Under the pieces are notes generated by a model, which saw only the letters and a program-made list of their open reading frames with translations, was not told where the DNA came from and ran no database searches. Shown here piece after piece: positions 31,966 through 40,015 of a stretch of 64,000 nucleotides of DNA. The translations under genes were made by a program, and so were the position numbers. The DNA comes from Flaviflagellibacter deserti (lineage in GTDB: Bacteria > Pseudomonadota > Alphaproteobacteria > Rhizobiales > Methylopilaceae). The stretch is taken from assembly GCF_042652085.1 (NCBI RefSeq), contig NZ_JBHSJF010000001.1, positions 1-64,000 on the forward strand. Direction: 5' to 3'. Within the stretch, counting starts at the first letter, position 1. Every line of letters starts with the position of its first letter.

Positions 31966-32195
31966 TTTGCACGCAGTCATCTTGGCGCGGTAACCGATCA
32001 TTAACCTTAACAAGTGATGAAGGTCTTGGGGCTTTCGCGTCCGTTGTCACGGTTCGGCCGCATTAAAGAGCGACCAAGCCGCGCCCTTCGAGTGCGCGGG
32101 AAGGCGGCGCCTGCCGCCGGGGGCCGCGTCGGACGGCAAAGCCGTTCGGATTTTGTCTGCGTTGCGACCGGGCCGGAGCCTGGTCCCGGGAGGGT

Positions 32196-32924
32196 ATGTC
32201 GTTCATGGACCCAGCTATCGCCCAGCAGGGAGTAGCCGCAGTCACGGCTCACGACCTGTCTTTGTGGGGCCTGTTCATTCAGGCGGCTCTGGTCGTGAAG
32301 CTGATCATGATCGGCCTTGTCGTGTCGTCGGTCTGGTGCTGGGCGATCATCGTCGACAAGACTGTGCTCTACGCCCGCACGCGCCGGCAGATGGACCGTT
32401 TCGAGAAGGTGTTCTGGTCCGGCCAGAGCCTCGAGGAGCTTTATCGCAACCTCGCGCCGCGGCCGACGAGCTCGATGCCGGCTCTGTTCGTGGCGGCGAT
32501 GCGGGAATGGAAGCGCAGCTTCGAGGGTGGCGGCAAGGCGGTCGCGAGCCTGCAGATGCGCATCGAGAAGGTGCTCGACGTCACCATCCAGCGCGAGCTG
32601 GAGCGGCTCGAGGCGAGGCTGCTGGTTCTCGCGACGGTCGGTTCCGCCGGCCCGTTCGTCGGTCTTTTCGGCACGGTCTGGGGTATCATGACCAGCTTCC
32701 AGTCGATCGCGGCCTCGAAGAACACCTCGCTTGCGGTGGTGGCGCCCGGTATCGCGGAAGCGCTGTTCGCCACCGCGCTCGGCCTCGTGGCCGCCATTCC
32801 GGCAACGATTTTCTACAACAAGTTCTCGTCCGAAGTTTCGAAGCAGGCCAACCGGCTCGAAGGCTTCGCGGACGAATTCTCCGCGATCCTGTCGCGCCAG
32901 ATCGACGAACGGACGGGTAGCTGA
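32196..32924 (+). CDS. tolQ: Tol-Pal system proton channel subunit TolQ
   Basis: The 242-residue inner-membrane protein of the MotA/TolQ/ExbB family has three transmembrane helices (about residues 25-47, 145-165 and 178-200). The conserved GPFVGLFGTVWGIM and GIAEALFATALGLVAAIPA motifs form the proton path with TolR. Tol-Pal keeps the outer membrane attached during constriction and energises TolA. The start at ATG 32196 has GGGAGG ten bases upstream. It abuts tolR directly. Confidence 0.95.
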   Translation: MSFMDPAIAQQGVAAVTAHDLSLWGLFIQAALVVKLIMIGLVVSSVWCWAIIVDKTVLYARTRRQMDRFEKVFWSGQSLEELYRNLAPRPTSSMPALFVAAMREWKRSFEGGGKAVASLQMRIEKVLDVTIQRELERLEARLLVLATVGSAGPFVGLFGTVWGIMTSFQSIAASKNTSLAVVAPGIAEALFATALGLVAAIPATIFYNKFSSEVSKQANRLEGFADEFSAILSRQIDERTGS

Positions 32925-33383
32925 ATGGGCGCGGGCGCACTCCCAAAGGGCGGCGGAGGCGGGCGCAGGCGAGGCCGGCGCGGCGGACGTCGCGCGGCGG
33001 TGATGAGCGAGATCAACGTCACGCCGCTCGTCGACGTGATGCTCGTGCTTCTGATCATCTTCATGGTCTCGGCGCCGCTGTTGACCGTCGGCGTGCCGAT
33101 CGATTTGCCGCAGACCCAGGCTCCCTCGCTGAACGAGGAAAAGGAGCCTCTCACCATCACGGTGAACAACAACGGCGAGATATTCCTGCAGGAAACCAAG
33201 GTTGCGATCGACGATATCGTGCCTCGCCTCAATGCGATCACGAAGCAGGGGTATGAAGAACGTATCTATGTGCGGGGCGACCGCAACGTGAATTACGGAC
33301 AGGTGATGAAGGTGATGGGGACCATCTCCGCCGCCGGGTTCCGTCGCGTGGCACTGGTGACCGAGGTAGAGCAGGGGAGCTGA
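32925..33383 (+). CDS. tolR: Tol-Pal system protein TolR
   Basis: The 152-residue ExbD/TolR-family protein has a short cytoplasmic Gly/Arg-rich N-terminus and one transmembrane helix (about residues 33-53). The helix contains the essential aspartate in INVTPLVDVMLVLLIIFMV. A periplasmic domain follows (residues 60-150). It works with TolQ as the stator that harvests the proton motive force. The gene follows tolQ without gap and precedes tolA by 5 bases. Confidence 0.95.
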   Translation: MGAGALPKGGGGGRRRGRRGGRRAAVMSEINVTPLVDVMLVLLIIFMVSAPLLTVGVPIDLPQTQAPSLNEEKEPLTITVNNNGEIFLQETKVAIDDIVPRLNAITKQGYEERIYVRGDRNVNYGQVMKVMGTISAAGFRRVALVTEVEQGS

Positions 33384-33388
33384 CGGGG

Positions 33389-34393
33389 GTGACGAAGCAG
33401 CGGACAGGGATGGTCGTGTCGTCCGTCGCGCATGCGGGGGTGATCGCCTATGCCGTCATCGGCTTCACGACCGCGAAGCCCTTCGATCCGACGCTCGAAT
33501 CGGTTGCCGTCGAGGTCCTGAGCCCCTCCGAATACGATGCGCTGACCAAGGGCGACCGGACCTCCAAGAAGGTCGAGAACACGCCGAAGGTCGAGGCCAA
33601 GAAGATCGCCGCCGTGACGCCCGAGCCGCGTCCTGCCGCGCCGGAAGCCAAGGAAAACGTCGACGCTCCGCCTCCTCCTCCGGATGCGGCCAAGGTCGAG
33701 ACGCCCGAACCGAAGCCCGAGCCCAAGAAGGCCGAAACGCCGCCGCCGGAGCCGCCGAAGGAAGAGCCGAAGAAGGCCGAGACACCTCCGGTGCCGACGC
33801 CCGCTCCCAAGCCGGCTGAGACGCCGAAGCCGGAGAAGAAGGTCGACGAGAAGAGCCAAGCCAAGCTCGACGACCTGATCAAGAAGGAAGTCGAGAAGAA
33901 GCCCGACCCGCCGAAGAAGGTCGAGAAGAAGCCCGATCCCAAGCCGCAGCCGAAATTCGATCCGTCGAAGATCGCGACCATGATCGACAAGCGCGATCCG
34001 GGCCGCGTCGCCCAGGCCGCGCCGCAGATGGCGAGCATTACCACGGCCGGCATTTCGAACGGCCAGGCCTCGCAGCTCGCGCTGACGCGCGCCACCATGC
34101 TCGGCAACATGATCCGCGAACAGCTCTATCAGTGCTGGAGCCCGCCGGTCGGTACGCAGGGCATGCGCGACCTGATGGCGACGATCCAGTTCGAACTCAC
34201 GCCGCAGGGCGTCCTGATCGGCCAGCCTTCACTTCAGGGAAGCTCGGCCAACCCGGCGTTCCAGGCATTCGCGGAAAGTGCGATGCGCGCGGTGAACAGC
34301 TGCACCCAGCCGACGCGGCCCCTGCGGCTGCCGCCGGAGGACTATAACCTCTGGAAGAGCGTGATCCTCGACTTCAAGCTGCCGGATGCGTAA
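33389..34393 (+). CDS. tolA: TolA, Tol-Pal energy transducer
   Basis: The 334-residue protein has a single N-terminal transmembrane anchor (about residues 8-26, VVSSVAHAGVIAYAVIGF). A long Pro/Lys/Glu-rich extended region follows (about 60-200, repeated PKPEPKKAETPPP units). The C-terminal TolA/TonB-like domain (about 235-334) contains LYQCWSPP and LRLPPEDYNLWKSV. It spans the periplasm and couples TolQR to TolB and Pal. It begins with a GTG five bases after tolR. It overlaps no other gene, and tolB starts about 50 bases after its stop. Confidence 0.92.
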   Translation: MTKQRTGMVVSSVAHAGVIAYAVIGFTTAKPFDPTLESVAVEVLSPSEYDALTKGDRTSKKVENTPKVEAKKIAAVTPEPRPAAPEAKENVDAPPPPPDAAKVETPEPKPEPKKAETPPPEPPKEEPKKAETPPVPTPAPKPAETPKPEKKVDEKSQAKLDDLIKKEVEKKPDPPKKVEKKPDPKPQPKFDPSKIATMIDKRDPGRVAQAAPQMASITTAGISNGQASQLALTRATMLGNMIREQLYQCWSPPVGTQGMRDLMATIQFELTPQGVLIGQPSLQGSSANPAFQAFAESAMRAVNSCTQPTRPLRLPPEDYNLWKSVILDFKLPDA

Positions 34394-34442
34394 TGGCGGG
34401 CCCCGACGGTTCGCCCCCTTTCAATCTCGATCAGGTCCACTC

Positions 34443-35738
34443 ATGCCCTTTGCCGCTCAACTACTGAGATGTCTCGCTCTAGCCGGTCTGGCGCTTCTGC
34501 CCGTCGGGGCGGCGCAGGCGCAGGTTCGCGTCGACATCAATCAGGGTCAGCTGCAGCCAATCCCGATCGCGGTCACGAACTTCCTCGGCGACCAGATGGC
34601 GCAGGACATCTCGAATCTGGTCGAGGCGGACCTCAAGCGCTCGGGCCTGTTCGCGCCGATCGCCAAGCAGGCCTTCATCGAGCAGATCACCAACATGAAC
34701 CAGCCGCCCCGCTTCGGCGACTGGCGCATTATCAATGCGCAGGCGCTGGTGACCGGCGGCGTCAGCCGCAGCGGCAACAATATCCGTGCCGAATTCCGCC
34801 TGTGGGACGTGTTCGGCGGCCAGCAGATGATCGGCCAGCAATTCGGAGCCGACCCCAATAACTGGCGCCGCATCGCGCACAAGATCGCCGACGCCATTTA
34901 TGAGCGCATGACCGGCGAGAAGGGCTATTTCGACACCCGCATCGTCTTCGTCGAGGAGAGCGGACCGAAGAACAAGCGGATCAAGCGCCTCGCGATCATG
35001 GACCAGGACGGCTACGGCCTGCGCTATCTCTCGCGCGGCGACGATCTCGTGCTGACACCGCGCTTCAGCCCGTCGTCGCAGCAGATCACCTACATGTCTT
35101 TCGCCGGCGGCAATCCGCAGGTCTACCTTCTGAATCTGGAAAACGGGCAGCGCTCGCTGGTCGGCAATTTCCCCGGGATGACGTTCGCGCCGCGCTTCTC
35201 GCCGGACGGCTCGCGTGTCGTGCTGAGCCTGCAAAACCAGGGCAATTCGAACATCTATTCGATGGACCTGCGTTCGAAGCAGACAACGCGACTGACAGAC
35301 GATGCGGCGATCGACACCAGCCCGAGCTTTTCGCCGGACGGCTCCCAGATCGTTTTCGAATCCGATCGCGGCGGCAGGCAGCAGCTTTACGTGATGAGCG
35401 CGGGCGGCGGCGGCGCCAACCGCATCTCGTTCGGCGAGGGCTCGTATTCGACGCCGGTCTGGTCGCCGCGCGGCGACTACATCGCCTTCACCAAGCAGTA
35501 TCAGGGCCGCTTCGCCATCGGCGTCATGCGTCCGGACGGCTCGGGCGAACGTCTGCTGACGGAAGGCTTCCACAACGAGGGCCCGACCTGGGCGCCGAAC
35601 GGCCGCGTGCTGATGTTCTTCCGCGACCAGGGCGGCGGTCCGAAGCTCTATTCGATCGACCTCACCGGCTATAACGAGCAGGCGGTACAGACGCAGGCCT
35701 TCGCATCCGACCCGGCATGGTCGCCGCCGCTGAACTAA
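34443..35738 (+). CDS. tolB: Tol-Pal system periplasmic protein TolB
   Basis: The 431-residue periplasmic protein has a signal peptide (residues 1-26, ending AQAQ). The N-terminal D1 domain (about 27-165) contains IAVTNFLGDQMAQDISNLVEADL. A C-terminal six-bladed propeller follows, seen as repeats such as PRFSPDGSRVVLSLQNQG and PSFSPDGSQIVFESDRGGR. It links TolA with Pal at the outer membrane. I chose the ATG at 34443, which starts the signal peptide; an in-frame extension reaches into tolA. Normally pal follows; here two unrelated genes intervene. Confidence 0.95.
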   Translation: MPFAAQLLRCLALAGLALLPVGAAQAQVRVDINQGQLQPIPIAVTNFLGDQMAQDISNLVEADLKRSGLFAPIAKQAFIEQITNMNQPPRFGDWRIINAQALVTGGVSRSGNNIRAEFRLWDVFGGQQMIGQQFGADPNNWRRIAHKIADAIYERMTGEKGYFDTRIVFVEESGPKNKRIKRLAIMDQDGYGLRYLSRGDDLVLTPRFSPSSQQITYMSFAGGNPQVYLLNLENGQRSLVGNFPGMTFAPRFSPDGSRVVLSLQNQGNSNIYSMDLRSKQTTRLTDDAAIDTSPSFSPDGSQIVFESDRGGRQQLYVMSAGGGGANRISFGEGSYSTPVWSPRGDYIAFTKQYQGRFAIGVMRPDGSGERLLTEGFHNEGPTWAPNGRVLMFFRDQGGGPKLYSIDLTGYNEQAVQTQAFASDPAWSPPLN

Positions 35739-35797
35739 AGGAGCCAACCGCCGCGGGCTGCCCGCGCGAACGGACCGCTCCGCTTTGAGACGGATAT

Positions 35798-36826
35798 TCA
35801 GGTGCCGGGAGTCCGGGCAAATACAGGGACCTGGAAGCGCCGGCGATACGCACCTGGCGTCAGTCCGGTCATTCGCTTGAAGAGCCGCCGGAAGAACGCC
35901 GCATCCTCGTAACCGACCTGCCAGCTGATCTCGTCGGCAGGTGCATTTGTACGTTCGAGTCGGCGCTTGGCGTCCTCGATACGCAGTCGCTGAACATAGT
36001 CGATGGGGGCAAAACCCGTCGCTTCCTTGAACCGCCGTTTGAACGTGCGACCGGCGATTCCAGAGCAGCGCACCATTTCCTCGACCGGACTCGCGACCGA
36101 AAAGTGCGTCGAGAGCCAGGATTGCGCATTCGCGATGGCGGCATCGCCATGATCCGTTCGGCCCTGGAAAACGATGTAGGGCGCGAGTCCGTCATGGTGC
36201 CATTGCAGCGCGAAGAACCGCGCCACGGTCTGCGCGGCAGTCGCGCCGACATGCCGTGCGATCAGATACACGATAAGGTCGTGCCAGGTCATCGAGGCGC
36301 CAGATGTGATGAGTTCCTCGCGCGCTCCGGAGACGACCAGAACGCGCTCAGGATGAACGGGGATGTTCGGAAACGTCCTTGCGAACGCGTCGGCATAGCC
36401 CCAGTGGACCGTCGCGTCCTGGCCATCGAACAGACCGGTCTCGGCGAGTAGGAACACGCCCGAACAGGCCGAGCATAGCAGCGCACCGTGCGCATGCCTT
36501 TGCCGAACCCACTGGATGAGTTCCGGATAGCGGCCGACCTTCCAGCCCTCGACCCCGAGCAGGACCGAGGGCACGATGATGATGTCGGTCGCGTCGACAT
36601 CCGAGGCCGCGCGATGGGCCTCCACAGGTATCCCGCTCGCCAGGGGCACGCTGCCGCTTCGGGTTGCGACGATCTCGATCGTGAAGGGCGGCTCGACCGG
36701 GATCGATGGCTCGCCGTCCAGCATGCGAAACGAGCCCAGTACGTCATAGATGCCGGTGAGCGTCGATATGACGGCATCGGGTATGGCCACGAGGCTGACA
36801 TGCAACGGCCGCGTCTGACCCGGCAT
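35798..36826 (-). CDS. GlxA-type transcriptional regulator (DJ-1/PfpI + AraC HTH)
   Basis: The 342-residue protein has an N-terminal DJ-1/PfpI-like domain (about residues 8-180), with the nucleophile-elbow-like SACSGVFLLAETGLFDGQ. A C-terminal AraC DNA-binding domain follows (about 230-325, two helix-turn-helices including AGRTFKRRFKEATGFAPIDYVQRLR and ISWQVGYEDAAFFRRLFKRMTGLTPGAYRRRF). Such regulators control amino-acid or quaternary-amine catabolism or detoxification, but the inducer is unknown. AAGGGG stands about nine bases before the ATG at 36826. It is divergent from the methyltransferase gene at 36951, its likely target. The pair interrupts the tolB–pal junction. Confidence 0.88.
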   Translation of the reverse strand: MPGQTRPLHVSLVAIPDAVISTLTGIYDVLGSFRMLDGEPSIPVEPPFTIEIVATRSGSVPLASGIPVEAHRAASDVDATDIIIVPSVLLGVEGWKVGRYPELIQWVRQRHAHGALLCSACSGVFLLAETGLFDGQDATVHWGYADAFARTFPNIPVHPERVLVVSGAREELITSGASMTWHDLIVYLIARHVGATAAQTVARFFALQWHHDGLAPYIVFQGRTDHGDAAIANAQSWLSTHFSVASPVEEMVRCSGIAGRTFKRRFKEATGFAPIDYVQRLRIEDAKRRLERTNAPADEISWQVGYEDAAFFRRLFKRMTGLTPGAYRRRFQVPVFARTPGT

Positions 36827-36950
36827 AGTGCGCGCCCCTTGGCACGAAAGAACTGCTTTTGACCAGTCTCGCACTCACGAGACGAATGGCAAGCGAGCAT
36901 CTTCCCGTCGAGTTCGGCGCTCGGGGCGCCGTGCGAAGACGGAGAATGCA

Positions 36951-38009
36951 ATGACTATCAATCAGCAGAAGCTCAACACTCTTGTCGAGCGTCTTTTCGG
37001 GGATCTTTCGGCCGGATACGGCGGCGTCATGGTGAGTCTCGGCGACAAGCTCGGGCTTTACAAAGTCATGGCAGGCGCAGGGCCCCTGAGTTCCGTGGAG
37101 GTCGCCCGGCGAAGCGCCTGCGCGGAGCGGTACGTCCGCGAATGGCTCAATTCGCAAGTGGCCGGCGGGTATGTCGATTACCATCCGACCTCGGCTACCT
37201 ACGAGCTGACTCCCGAGCAGGCAGCTATCCTCGCCGACAATTCGAGCCCGGTCTTCCTGCCGCACGCCTGGGAGGTGGTTGCCTCAATGTGGGCCGATGA
37301 GGCGAAGTCGCGCGGAGCCTTCAAGGCGGGGCGCGGCGTGAGCTGGGGGGAGCATGACGAGCGGCTCTTCTGCGGCGTCGCCGCTTTCTACCGCAATGCC
37401 TATGGCGCCAGCCTCGTCAAGGAATGGCTGCCAGCGCTGACCGGTGTTACCGAGAAGCTCGAACGGGGTGCCAAAGTGGCCGATGTCGGATGCGGGCATG
37501 GCCATTCGACCGTTCTGATGGCCAAGGCCTTCCCGAAAAGTCGATTCTGGGGCTTCGATGTTCATGAGGAGTCGATCGCGACCGCCCGGAAAGTCGCGCA
37601 CGATAGCGGCGTCGGGGATCGCGTGAGCTTCGAAACCGCACCGGCCGACGGCTACGCCAAGCGGGACTACGATTTGATCTGCTTTTTCGACTGCTTGCAC
37701 GACATGGGCCGGCCAGTCCATGCGGTGCGGCACGCGGCAAGCGCCCTGGCGGAGGATGGCAAACTCATGCTTGTCGAGCCCTTTGCGCGGGATGGTGTCG
37801 AGGACAACATCAATCCGATCGGTCGCCTCTATTATGCTGCTTCGACCACGCTGTGCTGCGCCCACGCCATTTCGGAGAACGGCACCCATGTTCTGGGCGC
37901 GCAGGCAGGGCCGCGTCAGCTCGAAGACGTGCTGAAGGCGGCAGGGCTTGGAAGGGTGCGTCGAGCGATCGAGACGCCGTTCAATCTTATCATCGAGGCG
38001 GGCCGCTGA
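36951..38009 (+). CDS. Class I SAM-dependent methyltransferase with winged-helix N-terminus
   Basis: The 352-residue protein has an N-terminal winged-helix/dimerisation region (about residues 1-90: GGVMVSLGDKLGLYKVMAGAGPLSS and SACAERYVREWLNSQVAGGYV). A Rossmann methyltransferase domain follows with the SAM motif ADVGCGHGHSTVLMAKAF (about 175-192) and FFDCLHDMGRP. The substrate is unknown. GGAGA stands ahead of the ATG at 36951; the longer frame upstream overlaps the divergent regulator and is rejected. It is probably controlled by the adjacent GlxA-type regulator. A stem of about 12 bp follows the stop codon. Confidence 0.88.
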   Translation: MTINQQKLNTLVERLFGDLSAGYGGVMVSLGDKLGLYKVMAGAGPLSSVEVARRSACAERYVREWLNSQVAGGYVDYHPTSATYELTPEQAAILADNSSPVFLPHAWEVVASMWADEAKSRGAFKAGRGVSWGEHDERLFCGVAAFYRNAYGASLVKEWLPALTGVTEKLERGAKVADVGCGHGHSTVLMAKAFPKSRFWGFDVHEESIATARKVAHDSGVGDRVSFETAPADGYAKRDYDLICFFDCLHDMGRPVHAVRHAASALAEDGKLMLVEPFARDGVEDNINPIGRLYYAASTTLCCAHAISENGTHVLGAQAGPRQLEDVLKAAGLGRVRRAIETPFNLIIEAGR

Positions 38010-38014
38010 TCACT

Positions 38015-38046
38015 TGCCCGGGCAGGCCCGTTGCCTGCCCGGCAAA
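38015..38046 (+). terminator. Hairpin after the methyltransferase gene
   Basis: The arms ttgcccgggcagg (38015-38027) and cctgcccggcaa (38035-38046) form a stem of about 12 bp with a single bulge, five bases after the stop codon. There is no U-run, so it could instead stabilise the 3' end. Confidence 0.5.
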
Positions 38047-38302
38047 GTCGCGGCGATTGATCCGATGCCCGGCGTTTCTGCGTGTTCCGCGATGGGGGTT
38101 CGCGTGAAGTGTTGCCGAAAGGCATCAGTTTTGTCGCCTTCCCGCCACTTTTGGCGCTCACTCCGTGCGGCTAACGGCGGGCCGTCAATCAGGACGGACA
38201 GGGTGAAGCGGGATTGAAGAAATGCACTTAACGGAACCTTCGCTTAACCACTCAAAGGTTATGCATGGTCAGTCCGGCCAAGGACGTGAGGAGTTTTCCG
38301 CT

Positions 38303-38797
38303 ATGTGGCGTTTTCAGCGTACCTCCCGCGGCGTTTCAATCGCCGCCGTCATCGCACTGGGGCTTCTCGCCTCGGCGTGCGCATCGAAGACCAACCAGGA
38401 TCTAGCCGGCGGCGGCGCCGGTGGCCCTCCGGGCAGCCAGCAGGACTTCGTAGTCAATGTCGGCGACCGCGTATTCTTCGAAACCGATTCCACGGACCTG
38501 ACCTCGACCGCCCAGGCGACGCTCGACAAGCAGGCCCAGTGGCTGCAGCGCTATCCGAAATATCAGATCACGGTCGAAGGACATGCTGACGAGCGCGGCA
38601 CGCGTGAGTACAACCTCGCGCTTGGCGCACGCCGTGGTCAGGTTGCCCGCGACTATCTCGCTTCGCGCGGCGTGAACCCGGGCCGCATGCGTACGTTGTC
38701 CTACGGCAAGGAGCGCCCGGTCGCGGTCTGCGACGACATCTCCTGCTGGTCGCAGAACCGTCGCGCCGTAACCGTCCTCGGCGGCCCGTCGAGCTGA
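38303..38797 (+). CDS. pal: Peptidoglycan-associated lipoprotein Pal
   Basis: The 164-residue lipoprotein has a signal peptide ending in a LASAC lipobox and a Gly-rich linker. The OmpA-like peptidoglycan-binding domain (about residues 50-160) has FFETDSTDLTSTAQATLDKQA and VEGHADERGTREYNLALGARR. It anchors the outer membrane to the cell wall and is the target of TolB. I chose the ATG at 38303 with GAGGAG about ten bases upstream; the longer frame to 38222 reads through promoter DNA. Separated from tolB by about 2.5 kb, it must have its own promoter within 38047-38302. Confidence 0.95.
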   Translation: MWRFQRTSRGVSIAAVIALGLLASACASKTNQDLAGGGAGGPPGSQQDFVVNVGDRVFFETDSTDLTSTAQATLDKQAQWLQRYPKYQITVEGHADERGTREYNLALGARRGQVARDYLASRGVNPGRMRTLSYGKERPVAVCDDISCWSQNRRAVTVLGGPSS

Positions 38798-38947
38798 TCC
38801 GAACTCGACCTTGGCTGGGTGAGTTTGCGGCGCGCCGAACCATCGGCGCGCCGTTCTCGTTTGCTGAACGAGAGCATGAACACTAAATCGTAATTCAGCC
38901 CGAACTGACTGCTTAATCAGGCAATCCTCGTCAGAGACCGTCCGCAT

Positions 38948-39877
38948 ATGATCCGCGCCCGTTCCCTTCTTCTCGCAGCAGGCATTGCCGGCTTTTCGTT
39001 TGTCTTGCCGCAAGGCTCGTTCGCCCAGAACGCGTCCGACATGTCGCTGCGCATCAACCGGCTCGAGGAGCAGGTGCGCCAGCTGACCGGACGGAACGAG
39101 GAATATCAGTTCCAGATCCGCCAGCTTCAGGATCAGGTGAAGGCATTGCAGGGCGGACCGGGAGTTCCCGGGCGTGCGCAGGCCGGCCAGCCGCCGCGCC
39201 AGACCGATGCCCGCCCGCCGCAACAGCCGCTCGGCCCTCCGGCCGGAACCCGGCCGAGCGCCGGCGTGCAGATGGGCGCCGCCGATCCGAGCCAGCCTGC
39301 TCCCGGCCCGCAGAATCTCGGCCAACTCCCGACCGGTCCGACGGGTGGTCCCGTCACGGGCCAGCCCGGCCCACTGGCGCAGGAACCGGGCGCGCCGATG
39401 GTGCTCGCGCCCGATTTCCAACCGGGCGGCGCACCGCAACAGCCGCCGGCCGGACCGGGAGGCGGGCCGGGCGGGTCGATCGCTTCGCTGACGGCGAGCG
39501 GCAGCCCGGACGAGGAATACTCGCTCGGAGCGGGTTTTCTGCAGCGCAAGGACTACGAGTTCGCGGAAACCCAGTTCCGCTCCTTCCTGCAGACATTTCC
39601 GAACGACAAGCGCGTGCCCGACGCGCTCTATGGTCTCGGCGAAAGCTATTACCAGCGCAACCAGCACAACGATGCGATCGAGCCGTACCTGAAGGTCGTG
39701 ACCGACTACCCGCAGGCTTCGCGTGCTGCCGATAGCATGCTGCGCCTCGGCCAGACGCTCGGCGCGATCAACCAGAAGGAACAGGCCTGCGCGACCCTGA
39801 TGGAGCTCGGTCGGAAATATCCGCGGTCGGGCGCGAAGGGGCAGTCCGACAGGGAAATGCAGAAATTGGGATGCTAG
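38948..39877 (+). CDS. ybgF: Tol-Pal system protein YbgF (CpoB)
   Basis: The 309-residue periplasmic protein has a signal peptide (residues 1-26). An N-terminal coiled coil follows (about 30-75, SLRINRLEEQVRQLTGRNEEYQFQIRQLQDQVKAL), then a long Pro/Gly/Gln-rich linker and a C-terminal TPR domain (about 185-305, with DYEFAETQFRSFLQTFPNDKR and DAIEPYLKVVTDYPQ). CpoB coordinates peptidoglycan synthesis and outer-membrane constriction in E. coli. The linker is longer than in E. coli. It follows pal by 150 bases. A family C repeat starts right after its stop codon. Confidence 0.92.
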   Translation: MIRARSLLLAAGIAGFSFVLPQGSFAQNASDMSLRINRLEEQVRQLTGRNEEYQFQIRQLQDQVKALQGGPGVPGRAQAGQPPRQTDARPPQQPLGPPAGTRPSAGVQMGAADPSQPAPGPQNLGQLPTGPTGGPVTGQPGPLAQEPGAPMVLAPDFQPGGAPQQPPAGPGGGPGGSIASLTASGSPDEEYSLGAGFLQRKDYEFAETQFRSFLQTFPNDKRVPDALYGLGESYYQRNQHNDAIEPYLKVVTDYPQASRAADSMLRLGQTLGAINQKEQACATLMELGRKYPRSGAKGQSDREMQKLGC

Positions 39878-39878
39878 T

Positions 39879-40011
39879 CCTCTCCTGCGAAGCGGGAGAG
39901 GGTCGAGTCGTCGTCAGACGACCGGGGTGAGGGCCAGCACGATGCTCGTTGCCTCACACATGCCCTCACCCGCTCGCTTCGCGAGTCGACCTCTCCCGTA
40001 AACGGGAGAGG
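39879..40011. repeat. Dispersed repeat family C, copy 2 (between ybgF and opgH)
   Basis: Nearly the same sequence as 25527-25666: tctcctgcgaagcgggagagggtcg at the left, gggtgagggccagcacgatgctc in the middle and cctctcccgtaaacgggagagg at the right. It fills the whole space between two convergent genes, one base after the ybgF stop and four bases before the opgH stop, and can terminate both. Confidence 0.85.
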
Positions 40012-40015
40012 CATT